A DNA stretch of 64,000 nucleotides from Psettodes erumei (lineage: Eukaryota; Chordata; Actinopteri; Pleuronectiformes; Psettodidae), in contig JAFBJZ010000958.1 of NCBI GenBank assembly GCA_016785225.1, positions 409,001-473,000 on the forward strand, written 5' to 3'. Under the pieces are notes generated by a model. The model was given only the letters and a program-made list of their open reading frames with translations, was not told the origin of the DNA and made no database searches. Shown one piece after another: positions 12,831 through 24,239 of the stretch (within the stretch, counting starts at the first letter, position 1; the number at the start of each line of letters is the position of its first letter). The position numbers and the translations under genes are program-made.

Positions 12831-13642
12831 TCGCTGATGGACGGAACCGACCGAACGCAGCCTGGACGAGACGAGAGCGCGAGCAGGAGCGTCCGGTTGG
12901 TCACGCGTGCGACAATGGAGAGGGAAGCAGTTGGTGGTATTTAGAAGAAACCGGAGCGCGTCCCCTCTGACGCCTGTTTGCGTTCAGCGGCAGGATGTGC
13001 AGCAGCATCTCCATGGATCTTTAAAACGCCGATGCGGGATATGCGCTGAAAAAAACGCCTGTGGATGCGACGAAAAGTACGGGATTCCTAATTTGAAGGA
13101 GGAAAAACGCAGGGAAACGAATCGATTGTTAAATTCCCTTATTTCTCTTTTTTTGTGGTGGGCTTTTGTCCACGAGCTCCGCGGAGGAGGAAGGAATCGG
13201 AGAGAAGTTTTTGCGCGGCGTTAATATTTCAACAAAGACTGAGCGCTGTAAAAGTAGACGTCTCACCGTTCCGTTTTTTTTTTTTTTTGTTCTTCCTAAG
13301 CGGGGGAGATGATTTTGAAGTGCTGCTGAAGCCCCCGGAGAGGCTCGTTGGACACCGGAGACCGGGGCTGGAGCGCACCGCGTCTGTCGAGACGGACCCG
13401 CGCGGCAACGCGCCACCTGGAAACTATACGGTCCGCCGGACGCACCAAACCCACAAGCCCCTCTCCTCTCCTCTTTATCTCTTCCCTCCTCGCCTCTCCT
13501 TCTTACCAACCGGGGTTTATTTATTTATTTATTTATTCTTCATGCTGGTGCGGACTTTATAGCCACAACAACAACAACAAAAAAAACCCTGATCATGCGA
13601 TGACTGAGCGCGCTTTGGGCACATCTACCGAATCCATTACAG
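12830..13642 (+). other. cacna1g: Probable non-coding 5' leader exon of cacna1g (start approximate)
   Basis: This GC- and CpG-rich segment lies between the promoter-like block and a donor-like CAG/GTAATA at 13642/13643. It contains several short upstream frames, a (TTTA)n run at 13517-13540 and an (AAC)n run at 13565-13583. It would splice to the acceptor at 14260, seven bases before the first ATG of the coding exon. The transcription start is unknown; the left edge is placed just after the promoter elements. The alternative is that the leader is unspliced and continuous to the coding exon. Confidence 0.45.
13600..13642 (+). other. Upstream open reading frame ending on the main start codon after splicing
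   Basis: An ATG at 13600, with G at -3, opens a frame beginning MTERALGTSTESIT. If the leader exon is joined at 13642 to 14261, the frame reads three more codons and stops at a TGA that overlaps the first ATG of the channel frame (bases ATGA at 14268-14271). The uORF would be 17 codons. Such stop-start overlap is compatible with reinitiation or repression of translation. It depends on the predicted splice being real. Confidence 0.35.
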
Positions 13643-14260
13643 GTAATAAAATCGAACGGAAAGATGCTCCTCCACTCCTAAAAATAACACCTTTAATATT
13701 ACCGAATTGTTTTGAGATGATTGATGCTGCCGAAGTTTGGCAACGAATTAAATATCAGTCACAAGCTACAGTCGCTGAGGAGACAGAGAGAGATTTTGGC
13801 ATTGTTTATGATGAAAAGGAATTCGAGCCCCTTTTGATTTTTATTTTTTTTTTGGGGGGGTCGTTGAGACCTCCATTCTGCTTTCCAGCTTACTGCAGCA
13901 AATATATATTTAGTCGATCTGCAGCCATGTAAAATCCGTTTTGCACCATATTCACTCTTTAAAATAATTTTTCGATGAGGTGTGCGTACCCCCCCAAAAA
14001 AAAGCCCCCTCCACCAGCACCACCACTCCATCCATCCAGTTATTTAGATTTAATTGTGTGCATAGCAGGATATTTTTAACCCTATGCAAAATTTGAAGAT
14101 TTAAAATAATAATAATAATCAGATTTAAATGTCCATATTTCCTAAACTGTAATAATCTCTTTGCATCCATTATGCATTCTGCTGCAGACACTAAGCATTT
14201 CCATGGTTGCCAGCTATATTTACACTAATCATATGTTTACTGTCGCCTATGTGCCTGCAG
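13643..14260 (+). other. cacna1g: Predicted intron in the 5' leader
   Basis: This is an AT-rich stretch with runs of T, G, A and C and an (AAT)n run near 14103. It starts with GTAATA and ends with GTGCCTGCAG. A good branch-site match, ACTAATC, lies at about 14223, some 35 bases before the acceptor. The pyrimidine tract is weak. Open frames inside it show no recognisable protein. Confidence 0.45.
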
Positions 14261-14581
14261 GAGGTGAATGATGGCCGAGGATGGGGGAAATCTCTCCGAG
14301 GTCCCCGGCGCCAGGGGCTCGGAGGTTCGGTCCTCTCTTCCGAGGACTTTCATTCGGCTCAACGACCTGTCCGGGGTCGGGACGGGAGGAGGCGGAGACA
14401 GCGACGAGGCGGCGGTGGAGCTGGCGTCCCAGGCACCCGACAGGATCTCCACAGGAGGGGAGGACGCGTCCGCGAGCGGCGGGGAGAGCCTGCCCTACCC
14501 CACCCTGGCCCCCGTGGTCTTCTTTTACCTGAAACAAACCACCCGGCCTCGGAGCTGGTGTCTCAAGATGGTCTGCAACCC
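14261..14581 (+). CDS. cacna1g: First coding exon of T-type calcium channel alpha-1G (Cav3.1), N-terminus only
   Basis: This exon encodes the cytoplasmic N-terminus of a T-type (low-voltage-activated) calcium channel pore subunit, a plasma-membrane protein with four six-helix domains; only the stretch before helix S1 of domain I is here. Residues FIRLNDLSG (about 28-36) and LPYPTLAPVVFFYL followed by KQTTRPRSWCLKMVCNP (about 75-105) match the conserved Cav3 N-terminus; the RLNDLSG motif favours CACNA1G over CACNA1H or CACNA1I. Between them lies a Gly/Ser/Asp-rich variable linker. Coding starts at 14268 or, more likely, at the in-frame ATG at 14271, which has A at -3 and G at +4. A CAG acceptor precedes the exon at 14260. 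Coding sequence stops at 14581 after two bases of the Pro codon (phase 2), where similarity ends exactly at a U12-type donor. The open frame continuing to 14690 is intron read-through. The family identification is from recognition of the motifs, not from an alignment. Confidence 0.93.
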
Positions 14582-14591
14582 ATATCCTTTT
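14582..14591 (+). other. cacna1g: U12-type (AT-AC) 5' splice site of the first coding intron
   Basis: The ten bases ATATCCTTTT directly follow the last conserved codon of the exon. They match the consensus of minor-spliceosome AT-AC introns, ATATCCTTT. Placing the junction here leaves a phase-2 Pro codon, and in Cav3 proteins the next residues are Trp-Phe-Glu. Voltage-gated sodium and calcium channel genes are known hosts of U12 introns, which supports the reading. The matching 3' site (a TCCTTAAC-like branch site about 10-20 bases before an AC end) was not found in the window. Confidence 0.85.
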
Positions 14592-14646
14592 ACTCTGCGA
14601 GACAGGAGTCTGCTCATGCGCAGAGGCGCCCGGCTTCCACCTGTGG

Positions 14647-14655
14647 CAGGTAAGA
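14647..14655 (+). other. Possible competing U2-type 5' splice site
   Basis: CAG followed by GTAAGA at 14650 is a strong conventional donor lying 68 bases inside the U12 intron. Using it would extend the exon with non-conserved residues and end in phase 1 instead of phase 2, so a normal exon 2 would be read out of frame. Whether it is used cannot be told from sequence. Confidence 0.35.
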
Positions 14656-14764
14656 AACACCTGCTTGGCTCTGCGGCTTTTTCCAGTTGACCTCGAGGGT
14701 TATTGAATGACTAGAGTAAGCACATGGCCTGCTTAGACATGCACATTTTGAAATACAGTGTATC

Positions 14765-14791
14765 TGTGTGTGTGTGTGTGTGTGTGTGTGT
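14765..14791. repeat. (TG)n microsatellite near the start of the intron
   Basis: An uninterrupted TG run about 180 bases downstream of the U12 donor. Confidence 0.9.
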
Positions 14792-15390
14792 TTATTGATC
14801 TACCTTCTTCCTATAAAACCTGTGTGTATCCAGTGAACAAGCTTCATTAATATGAACAGAAAGACCAGATTTCGCTTGCATTTGCGCGACAGATGTGTGC
14901 TTGTTGGTCGTATTGCAGCTGCATCCACAGTTGTGTGTGTGTGCGTGTGTGTGCATTTTTGTTGGCCCTCAAGTCGGCCCTCTGCAGCTTCACTGTTCCC
15001 AGGTCATGCTCCGATTCACCTGATCCGGTGCTTGCTTCAGATTGATTATTCATAAGGACCATGAGCGATGACAATCTATTGACCTCATATGCCTGGGCCC
15101 ACAGAGAGGGGCTGCGTGTTATAATTAGTTTATTGATACACACTTGGAGTGGCTGTTTATCGAGCGGGCGCCTTTGCTTTGGGGTGAATAGAGAGGGAGG
15201 GGTGGAGCCTATTCAAGACACTGAGCCTTATTGAATCATTCCTGCAACTGAAGTGCATTATTGTGTGTTTATCGATTCATAATAGCACCGACCTGCACTG
15301 ACTCCGTTCTCTGGGGAGGGAGAGAGAGGGAGCACTGGAGACTCGCGTCGTCTTTCTTTGTCTCTCGGTGTACGTAACGCAACATACATG

Positions 15391-15392
<2 letters not shown>

Positions 15393-15424
<32 letters not shown>
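15393..15424. repeat. (TG)n microsatellite
   Basis: 16 uninterrupted TG units. Confidence 0.9.
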
Positions 15425-15425
<1 letters not shown>

Positions 15426-15539
15426 CCTCGGTACCTGGATGTGCGAAGGCGGTGGGGAGAGACGTCTCCTTTGCTGGTACCGTTCTGTTGCGGAGGTTTC
15501 AAGCAGCCTTTTTTTGTCTTATGTGTGTGTTAATATAAT

Positions 15540-15835
15540 TTGCCTTACCTCTGTTCCTTCCTCTCTTTTCTGCTTCCCTCCCACCATCCATCCATCCCTT
15601 CCGCCTTGTCAGTTTCTTTACATCCTACCCCTCCCCACCACCACCACCACCTCTTGCCATTTGTAACTGTTTTGTAGTATCTCTGCCACTCCCTGCCCTC
15701 CTCATTCCCCACGATTGTCTGCGATGCTGTTCCCATTCGCCGCTCTTCCCCCTCAGTCTTCCTCTGTTGCCCCCCCCTCCATCTCTCGTTCTCTTCTGTT
15801 TTTTTTTTTGTGTGTCCCTCTCTCCCAGAAATCAC
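15540..15835. repeat. Pyrimidine-rich tract with CCAT and CCA repeats
   Basis: A C/T-rich stretch including CCATCCATCC and CACCACCACC runs. Minus-strand Gly/Arg/Glu/Trp-rich frames here are artefacts. Confidence 0.7.
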
Positions 15836-16394
15836 AGCTGATTTCCATGTCTGCAAATGTCAAATCTTTAAAGGTCTTACAAACAGACTTTTTTAGCAGC
15901 AGGGACACATGTGTGCCCCGCGGCTCCTCAGGGAGTAAAGGCGATCCATGACGCTCTTGTCCAACATTTGTCTCACAGCCCCCCCCACCCCCACCCCCCA
16001 CGTTAGAGCAGCACATTCCTATATGATAAAAATGTGACTGTTTTCTGGTTTGACTGTTGTTGATTTAGCTCAATTTCCTGTCATTTCTCAGGTTTACAGT
16101 ATATGATGGTCGGATGGAACTGGGTTTGAAAAGGTGACAGTAACTTCGGTCTTATCTTGGGACTGCTGGTATTGCCACTGACAGTAAGATGGATGATGAG
16201 GGTGCTCAGCAGTTAGATTAGCATGGATAAGAAGGTGCCGAAGCTAAGTCATGAATCCAATCAGAGACTGAGGGTATCTGGAATAGTGCTATTAAATGCT
16301 GCCTTTTTACCTGAAAATTTGCATGATAGTAAAAATAAAGTGTACAATGTTGCCAGGCATATAATAGTTATGTGTACTATAATTTTGCCCAAAA

Positions 16395-16530
16395 CCAGCA
16401 AATCCTTACAACAGACAAACTGGAATGAGGTAATATTTGGCTTATTTGCTCAGAAAATGACTTAAACAATTAGTTGATTAATCAGAATAGTTGCTGATTC
16501 ATTGTCTGCCAGTCAACTGAATAATTCAGC
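16395..16530 (-). repeat. Dispersed teleost-type interspersed repeat (class uncertain)
   Basis: The text CAGCAAATCCT, then AATATTTGGC, TGACTTAAACAATTAG, GATTAATCAGAATAGTTGCT and GATTCATTGTCTG follows, with divergence, the order of a repeat I recall from many fish 3' untranslated regions and introns. The copy appears old and in reverse orientation to the form I remember. The transposon class is not clear to me. Confidence 0.45.
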
Positions 16531-17488
16531 TTCTGAAGAATCTCATAATGCCCATCATGCATTATAGGAAACCAACCTTTGATCCAGTTACATATCTACT
16601 GACATCTCATGAGAGTACCTAACCAGACACAGTTTTTGTTGCGTATCATTTAAGTGTCAAATAATTTTGTCTGATACGTCCTGACGTAAGTGCTGCGCTT
16701 AAATGCTGACCACGGGAAATATTTGCTTGCACGGTGGAATGCTGACCTGCAGACGGATCCCATTGCGTCACCCGCGCCTGTGTCGCCACCTGCGTCACAG
16801 ACCTTACAACAGATTTCTATAAATTGGAAAGTTAGTTGCGGGTGAGCTGCAGCCTGCGTTGGAATGTTCAGCAGTTTGCCCTGGAATCTGACAAATTCTG
16901 AAGTCTTTGTACGAGCATTTGGTTCGGGACGCCTGGTAAAGCTACAGCTATACCTGACCAGGTTTTTTTTGTTGTTGTTTTTTTTGCGACAGCTGCTAAT
17001 TCTTTTCAGTCAAATCAGGACTGATGTTTGACATGGATCTATACCACAAAGTTGCATACCTGTATAAGGTGGATTTGCAAGCACTGAAAAGACTGCCTGG
17101 TAATTTGTGAATCCATTTGAATGTTTGTGTATGTGCGTCTGCGTACATGCGTCCCTCGGGCTGCGAGGATTCAGTATTTGGATGTTCTCTGTCTTCTTGT
17201 TTGCCCTTTAATGTGTATCTGCGCTGATTTCGGAAAAGGTCAGCGTTTCTGTAATGTGTTTGTAACGTTACCGAGATCGATCCGCCTCTGCGCCCCCGGT
17301 GTGCTCGCATCCTACCACGTGAATCCGTGTGTACACTGATGCTTTGCGCCGGAAGCGCAGATGCATCCCGAGCTGTATTTCGAACTCCTCGTCTCTTGAT
17401 CCACGGCCCTCCACTGCCGCTGCCTCTCCACGCCGCGTCTCTCCCCGGTCGGAGAATTAATCCTGCCGTCGTCCGTCTTTTCTCCTGC

Positions 17489-17496
17489 TATAAATA
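17489..17496 (+). promoter_or_regulatory. TATA box of a possible intronic promoter
   Basis: TATAAATA lies in a CpG-rich block (17340-17600). A start about 30 bases on would give a leader containing an ATG at 17539 with a 20-codon frame that ends before 17605. No recognisable gene follows. It could serve an alternative channel transcript or a non-coding RNA, or be chance. Confidence 0.25.
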
Positions 17497-19014
17497 CATC
17501 CGCAGCGCACCAGCAGCGGCCAGCTCCGCCTCGGCTCTGATGAACAGAGACCACTTCCTCTGTCTGATGCTGCAGACCGACAACACGGGAAAACCCGACT
17601 GATCTGGCAGCCAGAATTCATTCTAAACAGGCATATCCTCGGCGAGCCCTCGGCCTCAGGCGGCCCGCGGCCATTTTCAACAGTCTGAAGTAATTAGGAC
17701 CCCTGGATTCTTTGCTGAGGTATTTAGGGTCTAATTGAAGACCCCTGGGGTCTGCGCTCCGAGTAATGTTTAGCCCGGCGCATTGCCTGTGTGAAATTCC
17801 CTCTGCTGGTTTTGCTAATCATTCCTGCAGAATCTGTGCATCATTGGGAGAGAGAGAGAGAGCTTTTGTGTGAGTGATCAAGGTTGTGTAAGCAGCACAC
17901 ACACACACTTCCCCAGGACTCTCGTAGGTGTCTCCTCTCTGGCGGGGAGCTGTATGTTGTGCCAAGATGGAGGAGGAGGAGGAGTAGGGGAGTTTGGGAA
18001 CCGGTCCAGCGCGCTCTATCCTCTGCTCGCACTGATTTAAGCAGAGGATTACACAGCCCAGAACAGTAAGGGAGGACACCTGGCCGGGCTAGGTGTTTGT
18101 CATTGCGTCGAAATAGTCTCGCTGGAAGGTCGACAAAAGCGCTCGCACTCCAGGGAGCGCGGGGATTTTTGGCGAAATATGCTACCGATTTGTTTTTTCC
18201 TTCTGTTTCGCTCTCTCCCTCCCTATTTCAGCAAACGCGGGCCTTCACATTTGTTGCTCGTTGCTCTGATGCGTCTGTCAAATAATGGAAGCCGAAGCGA
18301 ACACTTACTTAATCAGCAGAAAATGCCTCCTGCCCTCCCCGTCGCCTAAACTCCCCTCTCTCCCCTCCTCCTCATATTCTGCCTTCCGAAGCCCTCGATT
18401 TCTTTTTTTTTTTTTTTCTCTTCTCCCCCTGCTGGAGTTAAAAGCCTCACGTTGGCTGGAGAGCGAGCAGGGGTGTCTGTGCCATCTCTGACGGCCTCCA
18501 AAACCAGTAGAAGGAGGAGAGAAAAAAAAGAAAAGAAAAAAAAGTTGGGAGGGGGAAGGGGATGGGGGTGTGTGTGCTCAGTTGGAGAGCTGAGTGGGAT
18601 TTCAGAGAGCATTTTTTAAGAGGTGAAAAAGTAGGCCTGCACCCGCCAACAACTTTACTTTCATATTCCCCCCCCCACCCCTCCGTCTCCTGAGAGAATT
18701 TCAGACATTTGCAACTTCTTGCAGTTTGATCTTCATGGTGAATTGGTCCACAGACATTGCATACTATATGTGTGTGTGAGTGCACTTAGCGTATTCTCTG
18801 TATGTTCTCTCAAACTCACTGGGAGGCAAACATCAACTCTGCTTATGCACTGAGAGATTATTTCTGATGAAGTATTCATTCACACAACAGCACAAGGCCT
18901 TTTAAATGTGGATTTGTGCATGTGTGTGTGTGTGTGCGCGTGCGATTCATGTGTCTCGCCGAGCATGTGATGCGCCTTGCATGTGCTTCGCATGGAAAGT
19001 GCCTACCACAAGGG

Positions 19015-19016
<2 letters not shown>

Positions 19017-19048
<32 letters not shown>
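19017..19048. repeat. (GT)n microsatellite
   Basis: 16 uninterrupted GT units. Confidence 0.9.
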
Positions 19049-19050
<2 letters not shown>

Positions 19051-22000
19051 TTAGAGCAGCACACACAATCATACCTGTATAATATTTAATTGAAAACATG
19101 CTTATCTTGGATTTCTAAAGGCAGGTAGGCTACGTGTATTTTATACATACAACCTGCGACGCTGATGAATCAGCTGGCGGTGCTCACGCACGTGTAATGC
19201 AACGCAGACATTGTTGACCAGTAACCAGCCTGCTTTACATCCGCGGCTGTTTCTCTGGCCTTTGATTCGCTGTCATTGAATCAAAAATAGTGACTTGTTG
19301 ATCAGTCAGAAGGCACGAACACAAAGACATATTTGGGGTTGTGTTTTTGGCCCCCCTCTCTATAGCTCTCTTTCGGTCTCCACTAACTCCTGAGAAGAAT
19401 ACTGGGCTCTTTAGGGGCCAGATGCTCGATCACGTATGCCGCCCAGCGTCTGCGCGTCGTCTGGCGCTCACTAGGTACAGTGAAAGTTGACGGCTGCCTA
19501 TTGCGCTTGAAAATGAGCTCTATTAAAACCGTGAGAGTGAGCCAAAACATTTAAGTTGCCGGGCAAAACCCTCGCGCCTGTTGCTGCTGTGGTGTAGCGT
19601 GGGGTGGTGCGAAATCCTCATTTGTCTCTATGAGCGATACCTTTCACCTTACACATAGTCGTTTGATCTGGCGATAACAAAACTATAAAAGTGTTGAACG
19701 AGGGCTGTGTTTAGAGAACTGAAATTCTGCACCGGGGTTAGATTGTTCCGACAGGCATCCATCACAGAAGAAGCAGATGCCAGAGACAGAGGAGCTACTT
19801 CCTGTTGCCTCAGTAGACCAGAATGCATTGCAACCTGTGTATTTTCTTACTGGATAATCTCTTAAAGCGAATAAAAGGCATTTTGCTTCATGACAAGGAA
19901 AATGATCCACCACATATGTCTCCTGTGGCACCTATCACTCCGCTCTCTGCCACTGTGCGGACAGAGACTCTCAAGGTGGACGCTCGGCAACAGGTGCGAC
20001 GAAAACTTTGCTAACCACCGATGGAAGGACTCCAATGAGAGCGCAGTTCAGGTCAGAAGCATTCGGCGCTGGCTCTAGCCAAGGCGTTGCGTGCGCAGGC
20101 ATGGGGCTGCGTTACTGCGCTCGAAAGTCTTTGTTACTTTCACAATTTAACGTTAGCTGTCAGGGATTTATCGCCGTTAGCCACCCAGCCTTCGCTCTTG
20201 GCTTCGGCTGAGGGGAATTAGCGGGTGTCTATCATATCCCGATCCCAATATCAGTTGCAATGTTTACCAGAGTAATTGTGATGATGTTTCGTTGCCCATA
20301 TCGTGCAGCCCCACCGTGCGTGTGCTTCAAACCCCGACTAACATCTGTTTTAGATACACTCAACACACGCTCGCAGGCACCAAGGTTATTTGAAGAAAAT
20401 GAAGGTTCTTCGAGCATAACGCGTTGAACCCAATCCAAGCGCTGATTCACTGACAACAGTGATATATCAGTTTACTAGCGAAGACAAATGCCTGACACTT
20501 TACACGGTACAGCATGTGCGTGAAATATCAGTGATTCAGCCACTGTCTCGTCAAAAGCGCCAAATTATTGATGAATAACAGTGGCGGCAATCCCAGAGAG
20601 CGGCGAGAGGGAGCGAGGCCGCGGCAGAGCTCACACTGCGGCAAGGTGTGAGTAGACGACTCAGTGTGAGGCCCGCGCTTAATGAGGAGCTTTGTTTAAG
20701 CCGTTAAACTGCAAAACAGGCTGAGCACAAAGAAGGGCTGTCTTTGCGCTCAGCCTGTTTGCCGCCTGCCGCTCGCGTCTCTTCCTCGGCGCTACAGTTT
20801 CAACCTCCACTCCGCTCATTAAAGCTTTCGCATTCTCTGCCCGGCACACCTGGTGTTCGCTGGGTTTCTGCTGGGAAAAGATCTGTCCTCTGGGGCGCAG
20901 AAAGAGATACATCATTTTGCTTTGCGGTAGAAAACAGCTGGGTATGATTCAGCTCGGCCAAAATGGGTCCACTTTCAACGAAAACGATGGCGCGTTTAGC
21001 ATCCTGTTGCAAATTGCAGCTACCAGTTGCTGATGCTCTTTAAAGAACCATCTCTGGCAGCATGGCGGTATAGAAATCAGCGGTTTAAACAGAAGTTAAC
21101 TGCCGCAAACTGCGCCCCGTGGCATATTGAAGTCTGTTTGGAGCACTGTGGCGTTTCTATTTGTCAGTGCCCCACTCGCTTCCCCCCACGGACGTATTGA
21201 TTTCAAGCTCCAGCGCAGCCACCAAACTGAAACGGAGCCGACGGTCCAGAGAGGGAATGGATGCCCCGCAAAACCTATCACGGCACGCATCTTTGTTACA
21301 ATAGAGGACACAACAAGCACGTGCAGTAAGATAAGTGATTGTATCCACAAGCTTTAGTCACGCTCCTGGCATTCCGTTACAACTGAAATCAAAGTTACAG
21401 ATAGCAGTAATCGATGTACATACTTGTGTATACAGTATGCTAGCTGGCTTTGTTCAGAACTATTTCAGCTCATTCTGAGAGAGTGGCTGGGACCTTTATT
21501 TTGGAGCAGGCTTCTCGAAGATAGAGGCTTTTACTTTGTGATTTGCCCTATTATATATATGCATATAGTGTATACAAAACTTTCTCCATACTTAACCTGA
21601 TGAATTCAGTGAATGAAACCGAAGCCATCCTGCAGAATTTTCACATTAAAAGTCTTTCAGTGTGACCGTTACATGGATTTTTTTGTGAAAGAAACAGGAA
21701 GCACAGAGCTTCATTGTCTACAGCGTTAACTGTACATTAACTGGGGGGGAAAAAAGGCAAAGGGTGAAGAGTGTCACCAGTGATTGAAAGAAACTAGTTT
21801 TTTGAGTTGAAAAGAGGAATTTATAACGCAACTCCTCTGTTGTCGTCACAGAATTAGCCCCGTGGATGTGTGCGCTAATAATGAGTCTACCACTCGAGAT
21901 TGTGCTGTCAGCTACAAGTAATACAACCTGCCCCATGTGCGCCGGCTACGATTTGAGACTCAGACATATTTCAGCTTTTATACGGGAATTTACCACGGTA

Positions 22001-22963
22001 AAGAGCGACATCCAAAGACAGATGAGGAACAGAGTATCGCAGACAAGTATGTCTCTGAAGTGTGCGCCTGTCTAACTTTTACGTCCAGTGGAAAACCTTA
22101 GCGGCCCAATCTAAACACTGGGACACGGTGATCTCAGCGAGCACGTCTGCCCTCTGCTAAAGCTATCGCCCATTCTCCCATTACCTGCGTAACCTGGTTA
22201 ATTAAGTGCATATATATGCACCGACTGTGTCTGCGGGCCAGGCCTGGCAGCTGCCTCTGACTCTGTGTGTGTGTGTGTGTGTGTTGGCAGGGGAGGACCG
22301 GCTAACCTGATACACACCCGGTAAGACTCCGACCACAGTGATTCAGGGGCAAACCGCAAACTCCGCTGCAGTCAGCCAGACAGCAGCAGGAAGCACTCTT
22401 ACTGTCTCTCCCTCTCTCTCTCTGTGTGTGTGTGTGTGTCTCTGTGTGCGTTGGCCTGTGCACATCTTTGTGGTGTTTCTGCCTTTGGGTGTTCTGCGCT
22501 CACATTTCGCTTGACGACTTTGTGCGCACTTCTTTCCAAGTATGCGCGTGCGTACGAAGAAGACGCACCACTGAGCAGAACCCCCGGTCGCTGCGGCCGT
22601 CGTCTCGGGCCGTTGCCAACGTGCTTGCGTTCCGCAGCCGTCGCTTTGTATTTCTCGTCGGACGCGCGTTGCGCCCCTCCACCCCTGTGACTCTGGTGGC
22701 CTACTTAACAAATTAATGTGAATCCCATAAAAACCGCAGGCTCGCTCCTCAGCAGAGGAAACGGGAGGGAGGCGGAGCAGCAGCAGAGGAGTCTGACGAC
22801 GGGAGGTGGCGAAGTCAAGAGGGAGGGGAGCGGAGACTTTTACAGATGTGCTGTCTTCAGGAACTCATCCGCCGCCCTGTGAAAATCGCTTCGCACTTCA
22901 TAAGCTTTGTTTGTGCCTCCAGTATCTCCCCTCTCATATTGCCTGTGCTTTGAGATGCACAGT

Positions 22964-22966
<3 letters not shown>

Positions 22967-22995
<29 letters not shown>
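22967..22995. repeat. (GT)n microsatellite
   Basis: An uninterrupted run of 14 GT units. Confidence 0.9.
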
Positions 22996-22998
<3 letters not shown>

Positions 22999-23172
22999 CT
23001 CCAGACTGCAAATTTGTCACTGATTTTCAATCAATTATTTGTACAGCGAGAGCAATTAGTGCAGATAAATCGCAGCATTTAATCAGCGCTGCTTCAGAAC
23101 ACAGCTTGTTATGATTAAGACGTATGAAAAACAAAACGAGTCTGTCACTGTCATCTGCAGTTAATTATCAGG

Positions 23173-23445
23173 AATGGTGGTCGGGTTGGCAGTTCTGTGG
23201 CTGGTTGCGACTGATAGGAGGGATCGTTAGCTTTTTGGCCGCGTCGTCGGTTGGTTCCTTGATGCTTGATTGATTGGTGGATTTACTGGTCGGGTATTTG
23301 ACCGGCCGATTGTTTGACTTGTCGGCAGGGTGGTTGGGTGGATGACCGGCTGGCTGCTTAACTGGTTTGGGCGTGTCGTCGGTCGGTTGCTTGGCGACAT
23401 TGGTAGATTGGCGGGTTGATCCATTGGCGAGCTGATTGATTGTTT
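23173..23445. repeat. Degenerate TTGG/CGGT-rich minisatellite-like block
   Basis: About 270 bases consist of drifting copies of GGTTGG, TGATTG, CGGTTG and TCGGT on the plus strand, without a fixed period. On the minus strand this gives a frame rich in Pro, Thr, Asn and Gln, which is an effect of the repeat and not a gene. Confidence 0.6.
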
Positions 23446-24074
23446 TTCCCAGTGGCTGGCTGTACAGCAGGAGGGTCTCAACCTAAATGGAATGCAGCCA
23501 CAAGTTTTTGCCAGCGAACAAATTATGCAACACAAACCTGATGTTTTGGTTTGCCAGGACAGTTTCATCTCTTCTACTTTTTAATGGAGGAGGAGGAAGT
23601 GAACTTAGGCTCAAGTCATTGATATTGCTCTATTAATATTTATATATGCAGACCATGAAATAAATTTGAACTGTATAAAATGAGTCTTGCAGCATTTAAT
23701 AATATAAATCAGCTGTTTCACTAAACACAAAGGTATAAGCGTACAGTACCTCGAGCTCAGCTTTGGGCTTAGAAACTACAGAAAATGTTAACTTTTGATA
23801 GGCAACTATAAAGCTGGACATATAAATATATAATCTGTACACATGTAAGGATTACACAAAGGAGTAAAGAGGGGAACTTTCTAAATGAGTCTTATTTTCG
23901 CTCTCTTTCACCGTGTTTTTTTTTTTTTTTTTCTTCCTCCTCAGCGCCACTCTCCTTGGGCTGTTCCGTGAGATGGCTGTAAGTTTATGTAGGACCGAGT
24001 CCAGGATTTTCCTACCAGCTTTTTCTCATTAGGGTATTGTAGAGGACTTGAGCTTGGTTGCGCAGAATGGCAAC

Positions 24075-24130
24075 GGGGGGGGGGGTTGGGGTACAGAAGG
24101 AGGACGGGGACGGGGGGGGGCGGTGGGCCG
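24075..24130 (+). other. G-rich tract with G-quadruplex potential
   Basis: Runs of 11, 4, 4 and 9 guanines, then GG and GGG, lie within 56 bases with short loops. This satisfies the usual G-quadruplex pattern on the plus strand, which would also be the nascent RNA strand of the intron. Confidence 0.7.
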
Positions 24131-24239
24131 GCTATATGCACTCGCTCTTACCCGGCGCACTCTCACTGGCACCTGAATCCAGTTATCTTTAACTGTCTCA
24201 CCACTGCTGCATCTGTGCCGCGTCATAGCCAATTACCTC

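Noticed and set aside
14207..14660. Long overlapping frames in the other phases and on the minus strand of the channel exon
   Set aside because: Only the frame starting at 14268 carries the Cav3 motifs; the others are shadows of GC-rich coding sequence.
14582..14690. Continuation of the channel frame beyond codon 104
   Set aside because: The residues lose all similarity to Cav3 exactly at the U12 donor, so this is intron.
23227..23568. Minus-strand Pro/Thr-rich protein
   Set aside because: It is the translation of a degenerate TTGG-type repeat.
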